Shown: positions 50,443-64,000, counted from the stretch's first letter. The stretch: DNA of 64,000 nucleotides from Chamaelirium japonicum (GCA_947650365.1 CANTAL010000104.1:868001-932000); one strand, 5' to 3'. A program made the numbers and translations. The notes: generated by a model not told the origin, from the letters alone.

Positions 50443-50534
50443 GAATGGATACATTCGTGTGAATGAATTAGAATGGATCGTACGAATGAGTAAGAATGGA
50501 TCGTACGAATGAAATAGAATGGATTGCACGAATG
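50172..50534 (+). repeat. Junction block J363, copy 5 (363 bp)
   Basis: Same unit order as at 8871 and 19037, with the palindromic switch at 50442. Private changes include CGTACGTTCC and TTTGTACTATCC. Confidence 0.85.
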
Positions 50535-53500
50535 AATTAGAATGGATCGTACGAATGAATTAGAATGGATCGTGTGAAAGAATTAGAATGGATTGTATGA
50601 ATGAATTAGAATGGATCGTACGAATGAATTAAAATGGATCGTACGAAGGAATTAGAATGGATCGTACGCATTCGTACGATCCATTATAATTCCTTCGTAC
50701 GATCCATTCTAATTCATTCGTACGATCCATTCTAATTCATTCGCGCAATCTATTCTAATTCATTCGTACGATCCATTCTAATTCATTCATACGATCCATT
50801 CTAATTCATTCATACAATCCATTCTAATTTATTCGCACGAATGTATCTATTCTAATTCATTCGTACGATCCATTCTAATTCATTCGCACAATCTATTCTA
50901 ATTCATTCATACGATCCATTCTAATTCATTCGCACGAATGTATCCATTCTAATTCATTCATACGATCCATTCTACTTCATTCGTACTATCCGTTCTTATT
51001 CACTCATACGATCCATTCTAATTCATTCATACGATCCATTCTAATTCATTTGCACGAATATATCCATTCTAATTCATTCGTACGATCCATTCTAATTCCT
51101 TCTTACGATCCATTCTAATTCCTTCGTACGATCCATTCTAATTCCTTCGTACGATCCATTCTATTTCATTCATATGATCCATTCTAATTCCTTCGTACGA
51201 TCCATTCTAATTCATTCGTATGATCTATTCTTATTCATTCGCACGATCCAGTCTAATTGATTCGCATGATCCATTCTAATTCATTCGCACGAATGTATCC
51301 ATTCTAATTCATTCGTACGATCAATTCTAATTCATTAATATGATCCATTCTAATTCATTCGTACGATCCATTCAAATTCATATGCACAAAGGTATCCATT
51401 CTAATCCATTCGTAGGATCCATTCTAATCCATTCTAATTCATTCGTACGATCCATTCTAATTCATTCGCTCGAATGTATCCATTCTATTCCATTCGTACG
51501 ATCCATTCTAATACATTCGTACGATCCATTCTAATTCATTCGCATGAAGTAGAATGGATCGTACAAATGAATTAGAATGGATCGTATGAATGAATTAGAA
51601 TGGATACATTCGTGCGAATGAATTAGAATTGATCGTACGAATGAATTAGAATGGATCATGCGAATGAATTAGAATGGATCGTACGAATGAATTAGAATGG
51701 ATCGTACGAATGAACTAGAATGTATACATTCGTGCGAATGAATTAGAATGGATCGTACGAATGAATTAGAATGGATCGTACGAATGAATTAGAATGGATC
51801 TTACGAATGAATTAGAATGGATCGTAAGAATGAATTAGAATGGATCGTACGAATGAATTAGAATGGAGACATTCGTGCGAATGAATTAGAATTGATCGGA
51901 CGAATAAATTAGAATAGATCGTACGAATGAATTAGAATGGATCAAATAAATGAATTAGAATGGTTACATTCATGCGAATGAATTAGAATGGATCGTACGA
52001 ATGAATTAGAATGGATCGTACAAATGAATTAGAATGGATACATTCGTGCGAATGAATTAGAATGGATACATTCGTGCGAAAGAATTAGAATAGATCGTAT
52101 GAATGAATTAGAATGGATCCTATGAATGAATTAGAATGGATCGTGCGAATGAATTAGAATGGATCGTACGAATGAATTAGAATGGATCGTACGAATGAAT
52201 TAGAATGGATCGTGCTAATGAATTAGAATTGATCGAACGAATGAATTAGCATGGATCGTGCTAATGAATTAGAATGGAACGTACGAATGAATTAGAATGG
52301 ATCGTGTGAAAGAATTAGAATGGATTAGAATGGATCGTGTGAAAGAATTAGAATGAATTAGAATGGATCGTACGAATGAATTAGAATGGATTGTGCGAAT
52401 GAATTAGAATGGATCGTACGAATGAATTAGAATGGATCGTATGAATGAATTAGAATGGATACATTCGTGCGAATGAATTAGAATGGATCGGACGAATGAA
52501 TTAGAATGGATCATACGAAAGAATTAGAATGGATCAAATGAATAAATTAGAATGGTTACATTCATGCGAATGACTTAGAATGGATCGTACGAATGGATTA
52601 GAATGGATCGTACGAATGAATTAGAAAGGATCATACGAATGAGTAAGAATGAATCGTACGAATGAATTAGAATGGATACATTTGTGCGAATGAATTAGAA
52701 TGGATCGTACGAATGAATTAGAATGGATCTTACGAATGAATTGTAATGGATCGTGTGAAAGAATTAGAATGGATTGTATAAATGAATTAGAATAGATCGT
52801 ATGAATGAATTAGAATGGATCGTACGAATGAATTAGAATGGATCGTACGAATAAACTAGATTGGATACATTCGTGCGAATGAATTAGAATGGATCGTTTG
52901 AATGAATTAAAATAGATTGTGCGAATGAATTAGAATGGATCGTACGAATGAATTAGAATGGATACATTCGTGCGAATAAATTAGAATGAGTTGTATGAAT
53001 GAATTAGAATGGATCGTACGAATGAATTAGAATGGATCGTAGGAATGAATTAGAATAGATTGCGCGAATGAATTAGAATGGATCGTACGAATGAATTAGA
53101 ATGGATCGTACGAAGGAATTAGAATGGATCGTACGAATGCGTACGATCCATTCTAATTCCTTCGTACGATCCATTCTAATTCATTCGTACGATCCATTCT
53201 AATTCATTCATACAATCCATTCTAATTCTTTCACCCGATCCATTCTAATTCATTCGTACGATCCATTCTAATTCATTCATGCAATCGATGCTATTTTATT
53301 CGTACGATCCATTCTTACTCATTCGTACGATCCATTCTAATTCATTCACACGAATGTATCCATTCGTACGAATGAATTAGAATAGATTGTACGAATGAAT
53401 TAGAATGGATCGTACGAATGAATTAGAATAGATCGTACGAAGGAATTAGAATGGATCGTACGAATGAATTAGAATGGATCGTACGAATGAATTAGAATAG

Positions 53501-55646
53501 ATCGTATGAATGAATTAGAATGGATCGTACGAAGGAATTAGAATGGATCGTACGAATGAATTAGAATGGATATATTCGTGCAAATGAATTAGAATGGATC
53601 GTCTAAATGTATTAGAATGGATCGTATGAGTGAATTAATATGGATCGTACGAATGAATTAGAATGGATTGTATGAATGTATTAGAATGGATCGTACGAAT
53701 GAATTAGAATGGATCGTATGAATGAATTAGAATGAATCGTACGAATGAATTAGAATGGATCGTACGAATGAATTAGAATGGATAGTGCGAATGAATTAGA
53801 ATGGATCGTACGAATGAATTAGAATGGATCGTACGAATGAACTAGAATGGATACATTCGTGCGAATGAATTAGAATGGATCGTACGAATGAATTAGAATG
53901 GATCGTACGAATGAATTAGAGTGGATCGTACGAATGGATTAGAATGGATCACACGAATGAATTAGAATGGATCGTGCGAATGAATTAGAATGGATCGAAC
54001 GAATGAATTAGAATGGATATATTCGAGCGAATGAATTAGAATAGATCGTAGGAATGAATTAGAATGGATCATACGAACGAATTAGAATGGATCGTACGAA
54101 CGAATTAGAATTGATCGTACGAACGAATTAGAATGGATCATATAAACGAATTAGAATGGATCGTACGAATGAATTAGAATGGATACATTCGAGCGAATGA
54201 ATTAGAATGGATTGTACGAATGAATTAGAATAGATCATAGGAATGAATTAGAATGGATCGTGCAAATGAATTAGAATGGATACATTCGTGCGAATGAATT
54301 AGAATGGATCGTGCGAATGAATTAGAATGGATCGTACGAATAAATTAGAATTGATATATTTGAACGAATAAATTAGAATGGATCATACGAATGAATTAGA
54401 ATGGATCGTACGAATGAATTAGAATGGATAGTGCGAATGAATTAGAATGGATCATACGAATGAATTAGAATGGATACATTCGTGCGAATGAATTAGAATG
54501 GATCATACGAATGAGTAAGAATGGATCGTACGAATGAAATAGAATGGATTATACAAATGAATTAGAATGGATACATTCGTGCGAATGAATTAGAATGGAT
54601 CGTATGTACGAATGAATTAGAATGGATACATTCGTGCGAATGAATTAGAATGGATCGTACGAATGAATTAGAATGGATCGTGCGAATGAATTAGAATGGA
54701 TCGTACGAATAAATTAGAATGGATCGTACGAATGAACTAGAATGGATACATTCATGCGAATGAATTAGAATGGATCGTACGAATGAATTAGAATGGATCG
54801 TACGAATGAAATAGAATGGATTGTGTGAATGTATTAGAATGGACCGTACGAATGAATTAGACGTATGAATGAATTAGAATGGATACATTCGTGCGAATAA
54901 ATTAGAATGGATCATACGAATGAGTAAGAATGGATCGTCATTCTAATTCATTCGTATGATCCATTCTAATTCATTTGTATCCATTCTATTTCATTCGCAC
55001 GATCCATTCTAATTCATTCGTGCAATCTATTCTAATTCATTCATACGATCCATTCTAATTCATTCATACGATCCATTCTAATTCATTCGTACGATCCATT
55101 CTAATTCATTCGCACGAATGTATCCATTCTAGTTCATTCGTACGATCCATTCTAATTCATTCATACAATCCATTCTAATTCATTCGCACGAATGTATCCA
55201 TTCTAATTCATTCATACGATCCATTCAAATTCATTCACAAAATCTATTCTAATTCATTCATATGATCCATTCTAATTCATTCGCACGAATGTATCCATTC
55301 TAATTCATTCATACGATCCATTCTACTTCATTCGTACTATCCGTTCTAATTCACTCATACAATCCATTCTAATTCATTCATACGATCCATTCTAATTCAT
55401 TTGCACGAATATATCCATTCTAATTCATTCGTACGATCCATTATAATTCCTTCGTACAATGCATTCTAATTCCTTCGTACGATCTATTATAATTCCTTCG
55501 TACGATCCATTCTATTTCATTCGTATGATCCATTCTAATTCCTTCGTACGATCCATTCTAATTCCTTCGTATCCATTCTAATTCACTCATACGATCCATT
55601 CTAATTCATTCGTACGATCCATTCTAATTCATTCTAATCCATTCGT
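50443..55646. repeat. Satellite sub-region 10: six blocks
   Basis: Blocks are - 50443-50669, + 50670-51546, - 51547-53140, + 53141-53366, - 53367-54938 and + 54939-55646. It contains two of the four empty insertion sites (50963, 55314). A run of GAACGAATTAG units at 54070-54150 is local to this block. Confidence 0.88.
54805..55035. repeat. Duplicated segment with GATCGTCATTC switch, copy 3
   Basis: This segment has the order GGACCG, GAATTAGACGTATG, GGATCGTCATTC and CATTTGTATCC seen at 30045 and 30770, without the fold-back loop. Confidence 0.75.
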
Positions 55647-58600
55647 ACGAATGAATTAGAATGGATCGTACGAATGAATTAGAATGGATCGTACGAAGGA
55701 ATTAGAATGGATCGTACGAATGAATTAGAATGGATATATTCGTGCAAACGAATTAGAATGGATCGTATGAATGTATTAGAATGGATCGTATGAGTGAATT
55801 AGAATGGATCGTACGAATGAATTAGAATGGATCATATGAATGAATTAGAATGGATACATTCGTCTGAATGAATTAGAATGGATCGTATGAATGAATTAGA
55901 ATAGATTTTGTAAATGAATTAGAACTGATCGTACGAATGAATTAGAATGGATACATTCGTGCGAATGAATTAGAATGGATTGTATGAATGAATTAGAATG
56001 GATCGTATGAGTGAATTAGAATGGATACGAAGGAATTAGAATGGATCGTACGAAGGAATAAGAATGGATCATACGAATGAAATAGAATGGATCGTACGAA
56101 GGAATTAGAATGGATCGTACGAAGGAATTAGAATGGATCGTACGAAGGAATTAGAATGGATCGTACGAATGAATTAGAATGGATATATTCGTGCAAATAA
56201 ATTAGAATGGATCGTATGAATGAATTAGAATGGATCGTATGAGTGAATTAGAACGGATAGTACGAATGAAGTAGAATGGATCGTATGAATGAATTAGAAT
56301 GGATACATTCGTGCGAATGAATTAGAATGGATCGTATGAATGAATTAGAATAGATTGTGCGAATGAATTAGAATGGATCGTACGAATGAATTAGAATGGA
56401 TACATTCGTGCGAATAAATTAGAATGGATTGTATGAATGAATTAGAATGGATCGTACGAATGAATTAGAATGGATCGTACGAATGAATTAGAATAGATTG
56501 CGCGAATGAATTAGAATGGATCGTACGAATGAATTAGAATGGATCGTACGAAGGAATTAGAATGGATCGTACGAAGGAATTAGAATGGATCGTACGAATG
56601 AATTAGAATGGATCGTACGAAGGAATTAGAATGGATCGTACGAATGAATTAGAATGGATCGTACGATTGAATTAGAATGGATTATACGAATGAGTAAGAA
56701 TGGATTGTATGAATGACTTAGATTGGATCGTACGATCCATTCTAATTCATTAGCATGGATCGTGCTAATGAATTAGAATGGAATATACGAATGAATTAGA
56801 ATGGATCGTAGAATGGATCGTACGAATGAATTAGAATGGATCGTATGAATGTATTAGAATGGATCGTATGAGTGAATTAGAATGGATCGTACGAATGAAT
56901 TAGAATGGATTGTATGAATGAATTAGAATGGATCGTACGAATGAATTAGAATGGATCATACAAATTAATTAGAATGGATCATACGAATGAATTAGAATAG
57001 ATCGTACGAATGAATTAGAATGGATACATTCGTGCGAATGAATTAGAATGGATTGTGCGAATGAATAAGAACAGATCGTGCGAATGAATTAGAATGGATC
57101 GTACGAATGAATTACAATGGATCGTGCGAATGAATTAGAATGGATCGTACGAATGAATTAGAATCGATACATTTGTGCGAATGAATTAGAATGGATCGTA
57201 CGAATGAATTAGAATGGATCGTATGAATGAATTAGAATGGATCGTACGAATGAATTAGAATGGATCGTACGAATGAATTAGAATGGATCGTACGAATGAA
57301 TTAGAATGGATCGTGTGAAAGAATTAGAATGGATCGTACGAATGAATTAGAATGGATCGTGCGAATGAATTAGAATGGATCGTACGAATGAATTAGAATG
57401 GATACATTTGTGTGAATGAATTAGAATGGATCGTACGAATGAATTAGAATGGATCGTATGAATGAATTAGAATGGATCGTACGAATGAATTAGAATGGAT
57501 CATGCGAATGAATTAGAATGGATCGTACGAATGAATTAGAATGGATCGTACGAATGAACTAGAATGGATACATTCGTGCGAATGAATTAGAATGGATCGT
57601 ACGAATGAATTAGAATGGATCGTACGAATGAATTAGAATGGATCTTACGAATGAATTAGAATGGATCGTACGAATGAATTAGAATGGATCATACAAATGA
57701 ATTAGAATGGATCTTACGAATGAATTAGAATGGATCGTACGAATGAATTAGAATGGATCAAATGAATGAATTAGAATGGTTACATTCATGCGAATGAATT
57801 AGAATGGATCGTACGAATGGATTAGAATGGATCGTATGAATGGATTAGAATGGATACATTCGTGCGAATGAATTAGAATGGATCATACGAATGAGTAAGA
57901 ATGGATCGTACGAATGAAATAGAATGGATTATACGAATGAATTAGAATGGATCGTGCGAATGAATTTGAATGGATAATACGAATGAATTAGAATGGATCG
58001 TGCTAATGAATTAGAATTGATCGTACGAATGAAATAGAATGGATTGTACGAATGATTTAGAATGGATCGAACGAATGAATTAGAATGGATCGTACGAATG
58101 ATTTAGAATGGATATATTTGTGCGAATGAATTAGAATGGATCATACGAATGAGTAAGAATGGATCGTACGAATGAAATAGAATGGATTGTACGAATGAAT
58201 TAGAATGGATTCGTACGAATGAATTAGAATGGATACATTCGTGCGAATGAATTAGAATGGATCGTACCAATGAGTAAGAATGGATCGTACGAATGAATTA
58301 GAATGGATCGTACGAATGAATAAGAATGGATCGTGTGAAAGAATTAGAATGGATTGTATGAATGAATTAGAATAGATCGTATAAATGAATTAGAATGGAT
58401 CGTACGAATGAATTAGAATGGATCGCACGAATGAAATAGAATGGGTTGTACGAATGATTTAGAATGGATCGTACGAATGAATTAGAATGGATCGTACGAA
58501 TGATTTAGAATGGATACATTCGTGCGAATGAATTAGAATGGATCATACGAATGAGTAAGAATGGATCGTACGAATGAAATAGAATGGATTGTACGACTGA

Positions 58601-61600
58601 ATTAGAATGGATCGTACGAATGAATTAGAATGGATCGTACGAATGAATTAGAATGGATACATTCGTGCGAATGAATTAGAATGGATACATTTGTGCGAAA
58701 GCATTAGAATGGATTGTATGAATGAATTAGAATGGATCGTATGAATGAATTAGAATGGATCGTGTGAATGAATTCGAATGGATCGTACGAATGAACTAGA
58801 ATGGATACATTTGTGCGAATGAATTAGAATGGATCGTATGAATGAATTAGAATGGATCGTATGAATGAATTAGAATGGATCGTGCAAATGAATTCGAATG
58901 GATCGTACGAATTGATTCTAATTCATTCATACAATCTATTCTAATTCTTTCACACGATCCATTCTAATTCATTCGTACATTCCATTCTAATTCATTAGCA
59001 TGATCCATGCTAATTCATTCGTTCGATCAATTCTAATTCATTAGCACGATCCATTCTAATTCATTCGTACGATCCATTCTAATTCATTCGCACGATCCAT
59101 TCTAATTCATTCATAGGATCCATTCTAATTCATTCATACGATCTATTCTAATTCTTTCGCACGAATGTATCCATTCTAATTCATTCGCACGAATGTATCC
59201 ATTCTAATTCATTCGTACGATCCATTCTAATTCATTCGTACGATCCATTCTAATTCATTCATACGATCTATTCTAATTTATTCATACAATCCATTCTAAT
59301 TCTTTCACACGATCCATTCTAATTCATTCGTACGATCCATTCTAATTCATTCGCACAATCCATTCTATTTCATTCGTACGATCCATTCTTACTCATTTGT
59401 ACGATCCATTCTAATTCATTCGCACGAATGTATCCATTCTAATTCATTCGTACGAATCCATTCTAATTCATTCGTACAATCTATTCTATTTCGTTCGTAC
59501 GATCCATTCTTACTCATTCGCATGATCCATTCTAATTCATTCGGACGAATGTATCCATTCTAATTTATTCGTACGATCCAATCTAATTCATTCGTACGAT
59601 CCATTCTAATTCATTCGTACGATCCATTCTAATTCATTTGCACGAATGTATCCATTCTAATTCATTCGTACGGTCCATTCTAATTCATTCGCACAATCCA
59701 TTCTATTTCATTCGTACGATCCATTCTTACTCATTCGTATGATCCATTATGGATATATTCGTGCGAATGAATTAGAATGGATCATACGAATGAGTAAGAA
59801 TGGATCGTACGAATGAAATAGAATGGATTGTGCGAATGAATTAGAATGGATCGTTTGAATGAATTAGAATAGATCGTTTGAAGGAATTAGAATGGATTGT
59901 ATGAATGAATAAGAATGGATCGTACGAATGAATTAGAATGGATCGTATGAGTGAATTAGAATAGATACGAAGGAATTAGAATGGATCGTACGAAGGAATT
60001 AGCATGGATCATACGAATGAAATAGAATGGATCGTACGAAGGAATTAGAATGGATCGTACGAAGGAATTAGAATGGATCGTACGAAGGAATTAGAATGGA
60101 TCGTACGAAGGAATTAGAATGGATAAATTCGTGCAAATGAATTAGAATGGATCGTATGAATGAATTAGAATGGATCGTATGAGTGAATTAGAACGGATAG
60201 TACGAATGAAGTAGAATGGATCGTATGAATGAATTAGAATGGATATGTTCGTGCGAATGAATTAGAATGGATCGTATGAATGAATTAGAATAGATTGTGC
60301 GAATGAATTAGAATTGATCGTACGAATGAATTAGAATGGATCGTACGAAGAAATTAGAATGGATCGTACAAATGAATTAGAATGGATCGTACGAATGAAT
60401 TAGAATGGATCGTACGAAGGAATTAGAATGGATCGTACGAATGAATTAGAATGGATCGTACGATTGAATTAGAATGGATCATACGAATGAGTAAGAATGG
60501 ATCGTATGAATGAATTAGATTGGATCGTACGATCCATTCTAATTCATTAGCATGGATCGTGCTAATGAATTAGAATGGAATATACGAATGAATTAGAATG
60601 GATCGTAGAATGGATCGTACGAATGAATTAGAATGAATTAGAATGGATCGTACGAATGAATTAGAATAGATCATAGGAATGAATTAGAATGGATCGTGCA
60701 AATGAATTAGAATGGATACATTCCTGCGAATGAATTAGAATGGATCGTGCGAATGAATTAGAATGGATCGTACGAATGAATTAGAATGGATATATTTGAA
60801 CGAATAAATTAGAATGGATCATACGAATGAATTAGAATGGATCGTACGAATGAATTAGAATGGATAGTGCGAATGAATTAGAATCGATCGTACGAATGAA
60901 TTAGAATGGATCGTACGAATGAATTAGATCGTACGAATGAATTAGAATGGATCGTACGAATGAATTAAAATGGATACATTCGAGCGAATGAATTAGAATA
61001 GATCGTAGGAATGAATTAGAATAGATCGTACGAAAGAATTAGAATGGATACATTTGTGAGAATGAATTAGAATGGATCGTACGAATGAATTAGAATGCAT
61101 CGTATGAAAGGATTAGAATGGATATATTCATGTGAATGAATTAGAATGGATCGTACGAATGAATTAGACTGGATCGTACGAATGAATTTGAATGGATACA
61201 TTTGTGTGAATGAATCTAAATGGATTGTATGAATGAATTACAATGGATCGTACGAATGAATTAGAATGGATTGTACGAATGAATTAGAATAGCTCATACG
61301 AATGAATTAGAATGAATCGTATGAATGAATTAGAATGGTTACATTCGTGCGAATGAATTGGAATAGATCGTACGAATGAATTAGAATGGATCGTACGAAT
61401 AAATTAGAATGGATCGTGGGAATGAATTAGAATGGATCTTACGAATGAATTAGAATGGATCGTATGAATGAATTAGAATGGATCGTACGAATGAATTAGA
61501 ATGGATACATTCGTGCGAATGAATTAAAATAGATCGGACGAATGAATTAGAATGGATCGTACGAATGAATTAGAATGGATCAAATGAATGAATTAGAATG

Positions 61601-61731
61601 GTTACATTCATGCGAATGAACTAGAATGGATCGTACGAATGGATTAGAATGGATCGTACAAATGGATTAGAATGGATACATTCGTGCGAATGAATTAGAA
61701 TGGATTGTATGAATGAATTAGAATGGATCGT
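55647..61731. repeat. Satellite sub-region 11: three long blocks
   Basis: Blocks are - 55647-58911 (island 56732-56752), + 58912-59749 and - 59750-61731 (island 60531-60551). The stretches 56020-56830 and 59950-60620 share clusters of GAAGGAATTAG units and the island with its ATTAGCATGGATCGTGC flank, so they are paralogous. A related copy of the island lies at 18362. Confidence 0.88.
59675..59849 (-). repeat. Fold-back repeat, copy 4, reversed (74-27-74 bp)
   Basis: The arms 59675-59748 and 59776-59849 flank a 27-bp loop that is the reverse complement of the loop in copies 1 and 2, with one mismatch. The flank marker appears as CGGTCC on the left instead of GGACCG on the right. The whole block is therefore reversed, not only its loop. 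Confidence 0.83.
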
Positions 61732-64000
61732 ACGATCCATTCGAATTCATTCGCACAATCCATTCTAATTCATTCATACGATCCATTCTAATTCAATCAT
61801 ACAATCCATTCTAATTCTTTCACACGATCCATTCTAATTCATTCGTAGGATCCATTCTAATTCATTCGTACAATCTATTTTATTTCATTCGTACGATCCA
61901 TTCTTACTCATTCGTATGATCCATTCTAATTCATTCGGACGAATGTATCCATTCTAATTTATTCGTACGATCCATTCTAATTCATTCGCACGATCTATCC
62001 ATTCTAATTGATTCGTACGATCCATTCTAATTCATTCGCACGATCCATTCTAATTCATTCGTACGATCCATTCTAATTCATTCATACAATCCATTCTAAT
62101 TCATTCGTACGATCCATTCTAATTCACTCATACGATCCATTCTAATACATTCATACGATCCATTCTAATTCATTTGCACGAATATATCCATTCTAATTCA
62201 TTCGTACGATCCATTCTAATTCCTTCGTACGATCCATTCTAATTTATTCGTACGATCTATTCTAATTCATTCGTACGATCCATTCTAATTCATTCGTACG
62301 ATCCATTCTAATTCCTTCGTACGATCCATTCTAATTCATTCGTATGATCCATTCTAATTCATTAGTACAATCTATTCTAATTCATTCGTACGAATGGATA
62401 CATTCGTGTGAATGAATTAGAATGGATCGTACGAATGAGTAAGAATGGATCGTACGAATGAAACAGAATGGATTGCACGAATGAATTTGAATGGATCGTA
62501 CGAATGAATTAGAATGGATCGTGTGAAATAATTAGAATGGATTGTATGAATGAATTAGAATGGATCGTACAAATGAATTAGAATGGATCGTACGAATGAA
62601 TTAGAATAGATCGTACGAATGAATTAGAATGGATCGTACGAATGAATTAGAATGGATCGTGTGAAAGAATTAGAATGGATCGTACGAATGAATTAGAATG
62701 GATCGTGCGAATGAATTAAAATGGATCGTACGAATTAATTAGAATGGATCGTGCTAATGAATTAGAATTGATCGAACGAATGAATTAGCATGGATCGTGC
62801 ATTCGTACGATCCATTCTAATTCATTCGTAATATCCATTCTAATTTATTCGTACGATCCATTCTAATTCATTCGTACGATCCATTCTAATTGATTCGCAC
62901 GAATGTATCCATTCTAGTTCATTCGTACGATCCATTCTAATTCATTCGTATGATCCATTCTAATTCATTCATACGATCTATTCTAATTCATTCATACAAT
63001 CCATTCTAATTCTTTCACACGATCCATTCTAATTCATTCGTACGATCCATTCTAATTCATTCGCACAATCCATTCTATTTCATTCGTACGATCCATTCTT
63101 ACTCATTCGTACGATCCATTCTAATTCATTCGCACGAATGTATCCATTCTAATCCATTCGTACGATCCATTCTAATCCACTCGTACGATCCATTCTAATT
63201 CATTCGCATGAATGTAACCATTCTAATTCATTCATTTGATCCATTCTAATTCATTCGTACGATCCATTCTAATTCATTCGTCCGATCCATTCTAATTCAT
63301 TCGCACGAATGTATCCATTCTAAACCATTCATACGATCCATTCTAATTTATTCGTACGATCCATTCTAATTCATTCGTAAGATCCATTCTAATTCATTCG
63401 TACGATCCATTCTAATTCATTCGTACGATCCATTCTAATTCATTCGTAAGATCCATTCTAATTCATTCGTACGATCCATTCTAATTCATTCGTACGATCC
63501 ATTCTAATTCATTCGCACGAATGTGTCCATTCTAGTTCATTCGTACGATCCATTCTAATTCATTCGTACGATCCATTCTAATTCATTCGCACGATCCATT
63601 CTAATTCATTCGTACGATCCATTCTAATTCATTCGCACGAATGTATCCATTCTAATTCATTCGTACGAACCTGAATGAGAATGGATCGTGCGAATGAATT
63701 AGAATGGATAACTTTGTGCATATGAATTAGAATGGATCGTACGAATGAATTAGAATGGATCATATTAATGGAATAGAATGGATCGTACGAATGAATTAGA
63801 ATGGATACATTCGTCCGAATGAATTAGAATGGATCATACGAATGAGTAAGAATGGATCGTACGAATGAAATATAATAGATTGTACGAATGAATTAGAATG
63901 GATCCTACGAATGAATTAGAATGGATCGTGTGAAAGAATTAGAATGGATTGTATGAATGAATTAGAATGGATCGTATGAATGAATTAGAATGGATCGTGC
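61732..64000. repeat. Satellite sub-region 12: four blocks to the edge
   Basis: Blocks are + 61732-62389, - 62390-62800, + 62801-63669 and - 63670 to the window end. The switch GATCGTGCATTCGTACG at 62800 repeats the one at 33680. The array does not end here. Confidence 0.88.
62121..62483 (+). repeat. Junction block J363, copy 6 (363 bp)
   Basis: This is the sixth copy, 363 bp, with the palindromic switch at 62389. Private changes include ATTAGTACAATC and GAAACAGAATGG. Confidence 0.85.

Larger units (their letters stand above)
41044..64000. repeat. 23-bp satellite array, right arm (about 23 kb)
   Basis: Same 23/28-bp satellite as the left arm, in phase with it across the insertion, and continuing beyond the right window edge. 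Minus blocks are longer here than in the left arm: more than 3 kb from 55647 to 58911, and about 2 kb from 59750 to 61731. Confidence 0.98.

Noticed and set aside
1224-64000. Telomeric or subtelomeric repeat
   Set aside because: The unit bears no TTTAGGG-type motif, and no telomere repeat is seen anywhere in the window.

Overview
ORGANISM. The window is nuclear DNA of a seed plant, probably from a heterochromatic satellite region. The evidence is a plant-type LINE reverse transcriptase fragment, a Cassandra-type TRIM (a miniature LTR element carrying 5S rDNA-like sequence) and a Ty3/gypsy-type LTR with a tRNA-iMet primer site. I cannot name the species. I see no host protein-coding gene. LAYOUT. 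(1) 1-1236, minus strand: the C-terminal part of a LINE ORF2, open for about 408 codons, running off the left edge and joining the satellite at a 13-bp shared sequence. (2) 1224-34455 and 41044-64000: about 56 kb of one minisatellite, with a 23-bp unit (GATCCATTCTAA...CATTCGTAC) and a 28-bp variant, roughly 2,400 units. (3) 34456-41043: a 6.6-kb composite retroelement insertion splitting one satellite unit, flanked by the 5-bp duplication CGATC. Its two outer ends are both LTR starts, in inverted orientation. It carries at least three rearranged Cassandra-like copies around a 4.7-kb gypsy-type LTR/leader fragment. SATELLITE. The array is a mosaic of about 64 alternating plus and minus blocks, not a head-to-tail array. 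The orientation switches are not random: several junctions are duplicated with exact lengths across the window (34-bp, 93-bp, 175-bp and 363-bp blocks). Three of these junction families include one copy in the opposite orientation. The array therefore seems to have grown by copying segments of hundreds of bp, in both orientations, after multi-unit haplotypes had formed. Variants cluster at the CpG sites of TCGTACGATC, as expected for methylated DNA. INSERTION. The LTRs combine two kinds of RNA polymerase III-like module: a 5S-like domain (known for Cassandra) and, in three of the copies, an extra 126-bp insert with tRNA-like A- and B-boxes. Each module is followed by a similar GGACAATATCTTGTGT tail. 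The four in-window empty sites (14223, 31274, 50963, 55314) support insertion of the 6.6 kb as a single unit. HOW THE PARTS WORK TOGETHER. There is no operon or pathway. The interest lies in satellite architecture and in a possibly new hybrid-promoter TRIM.
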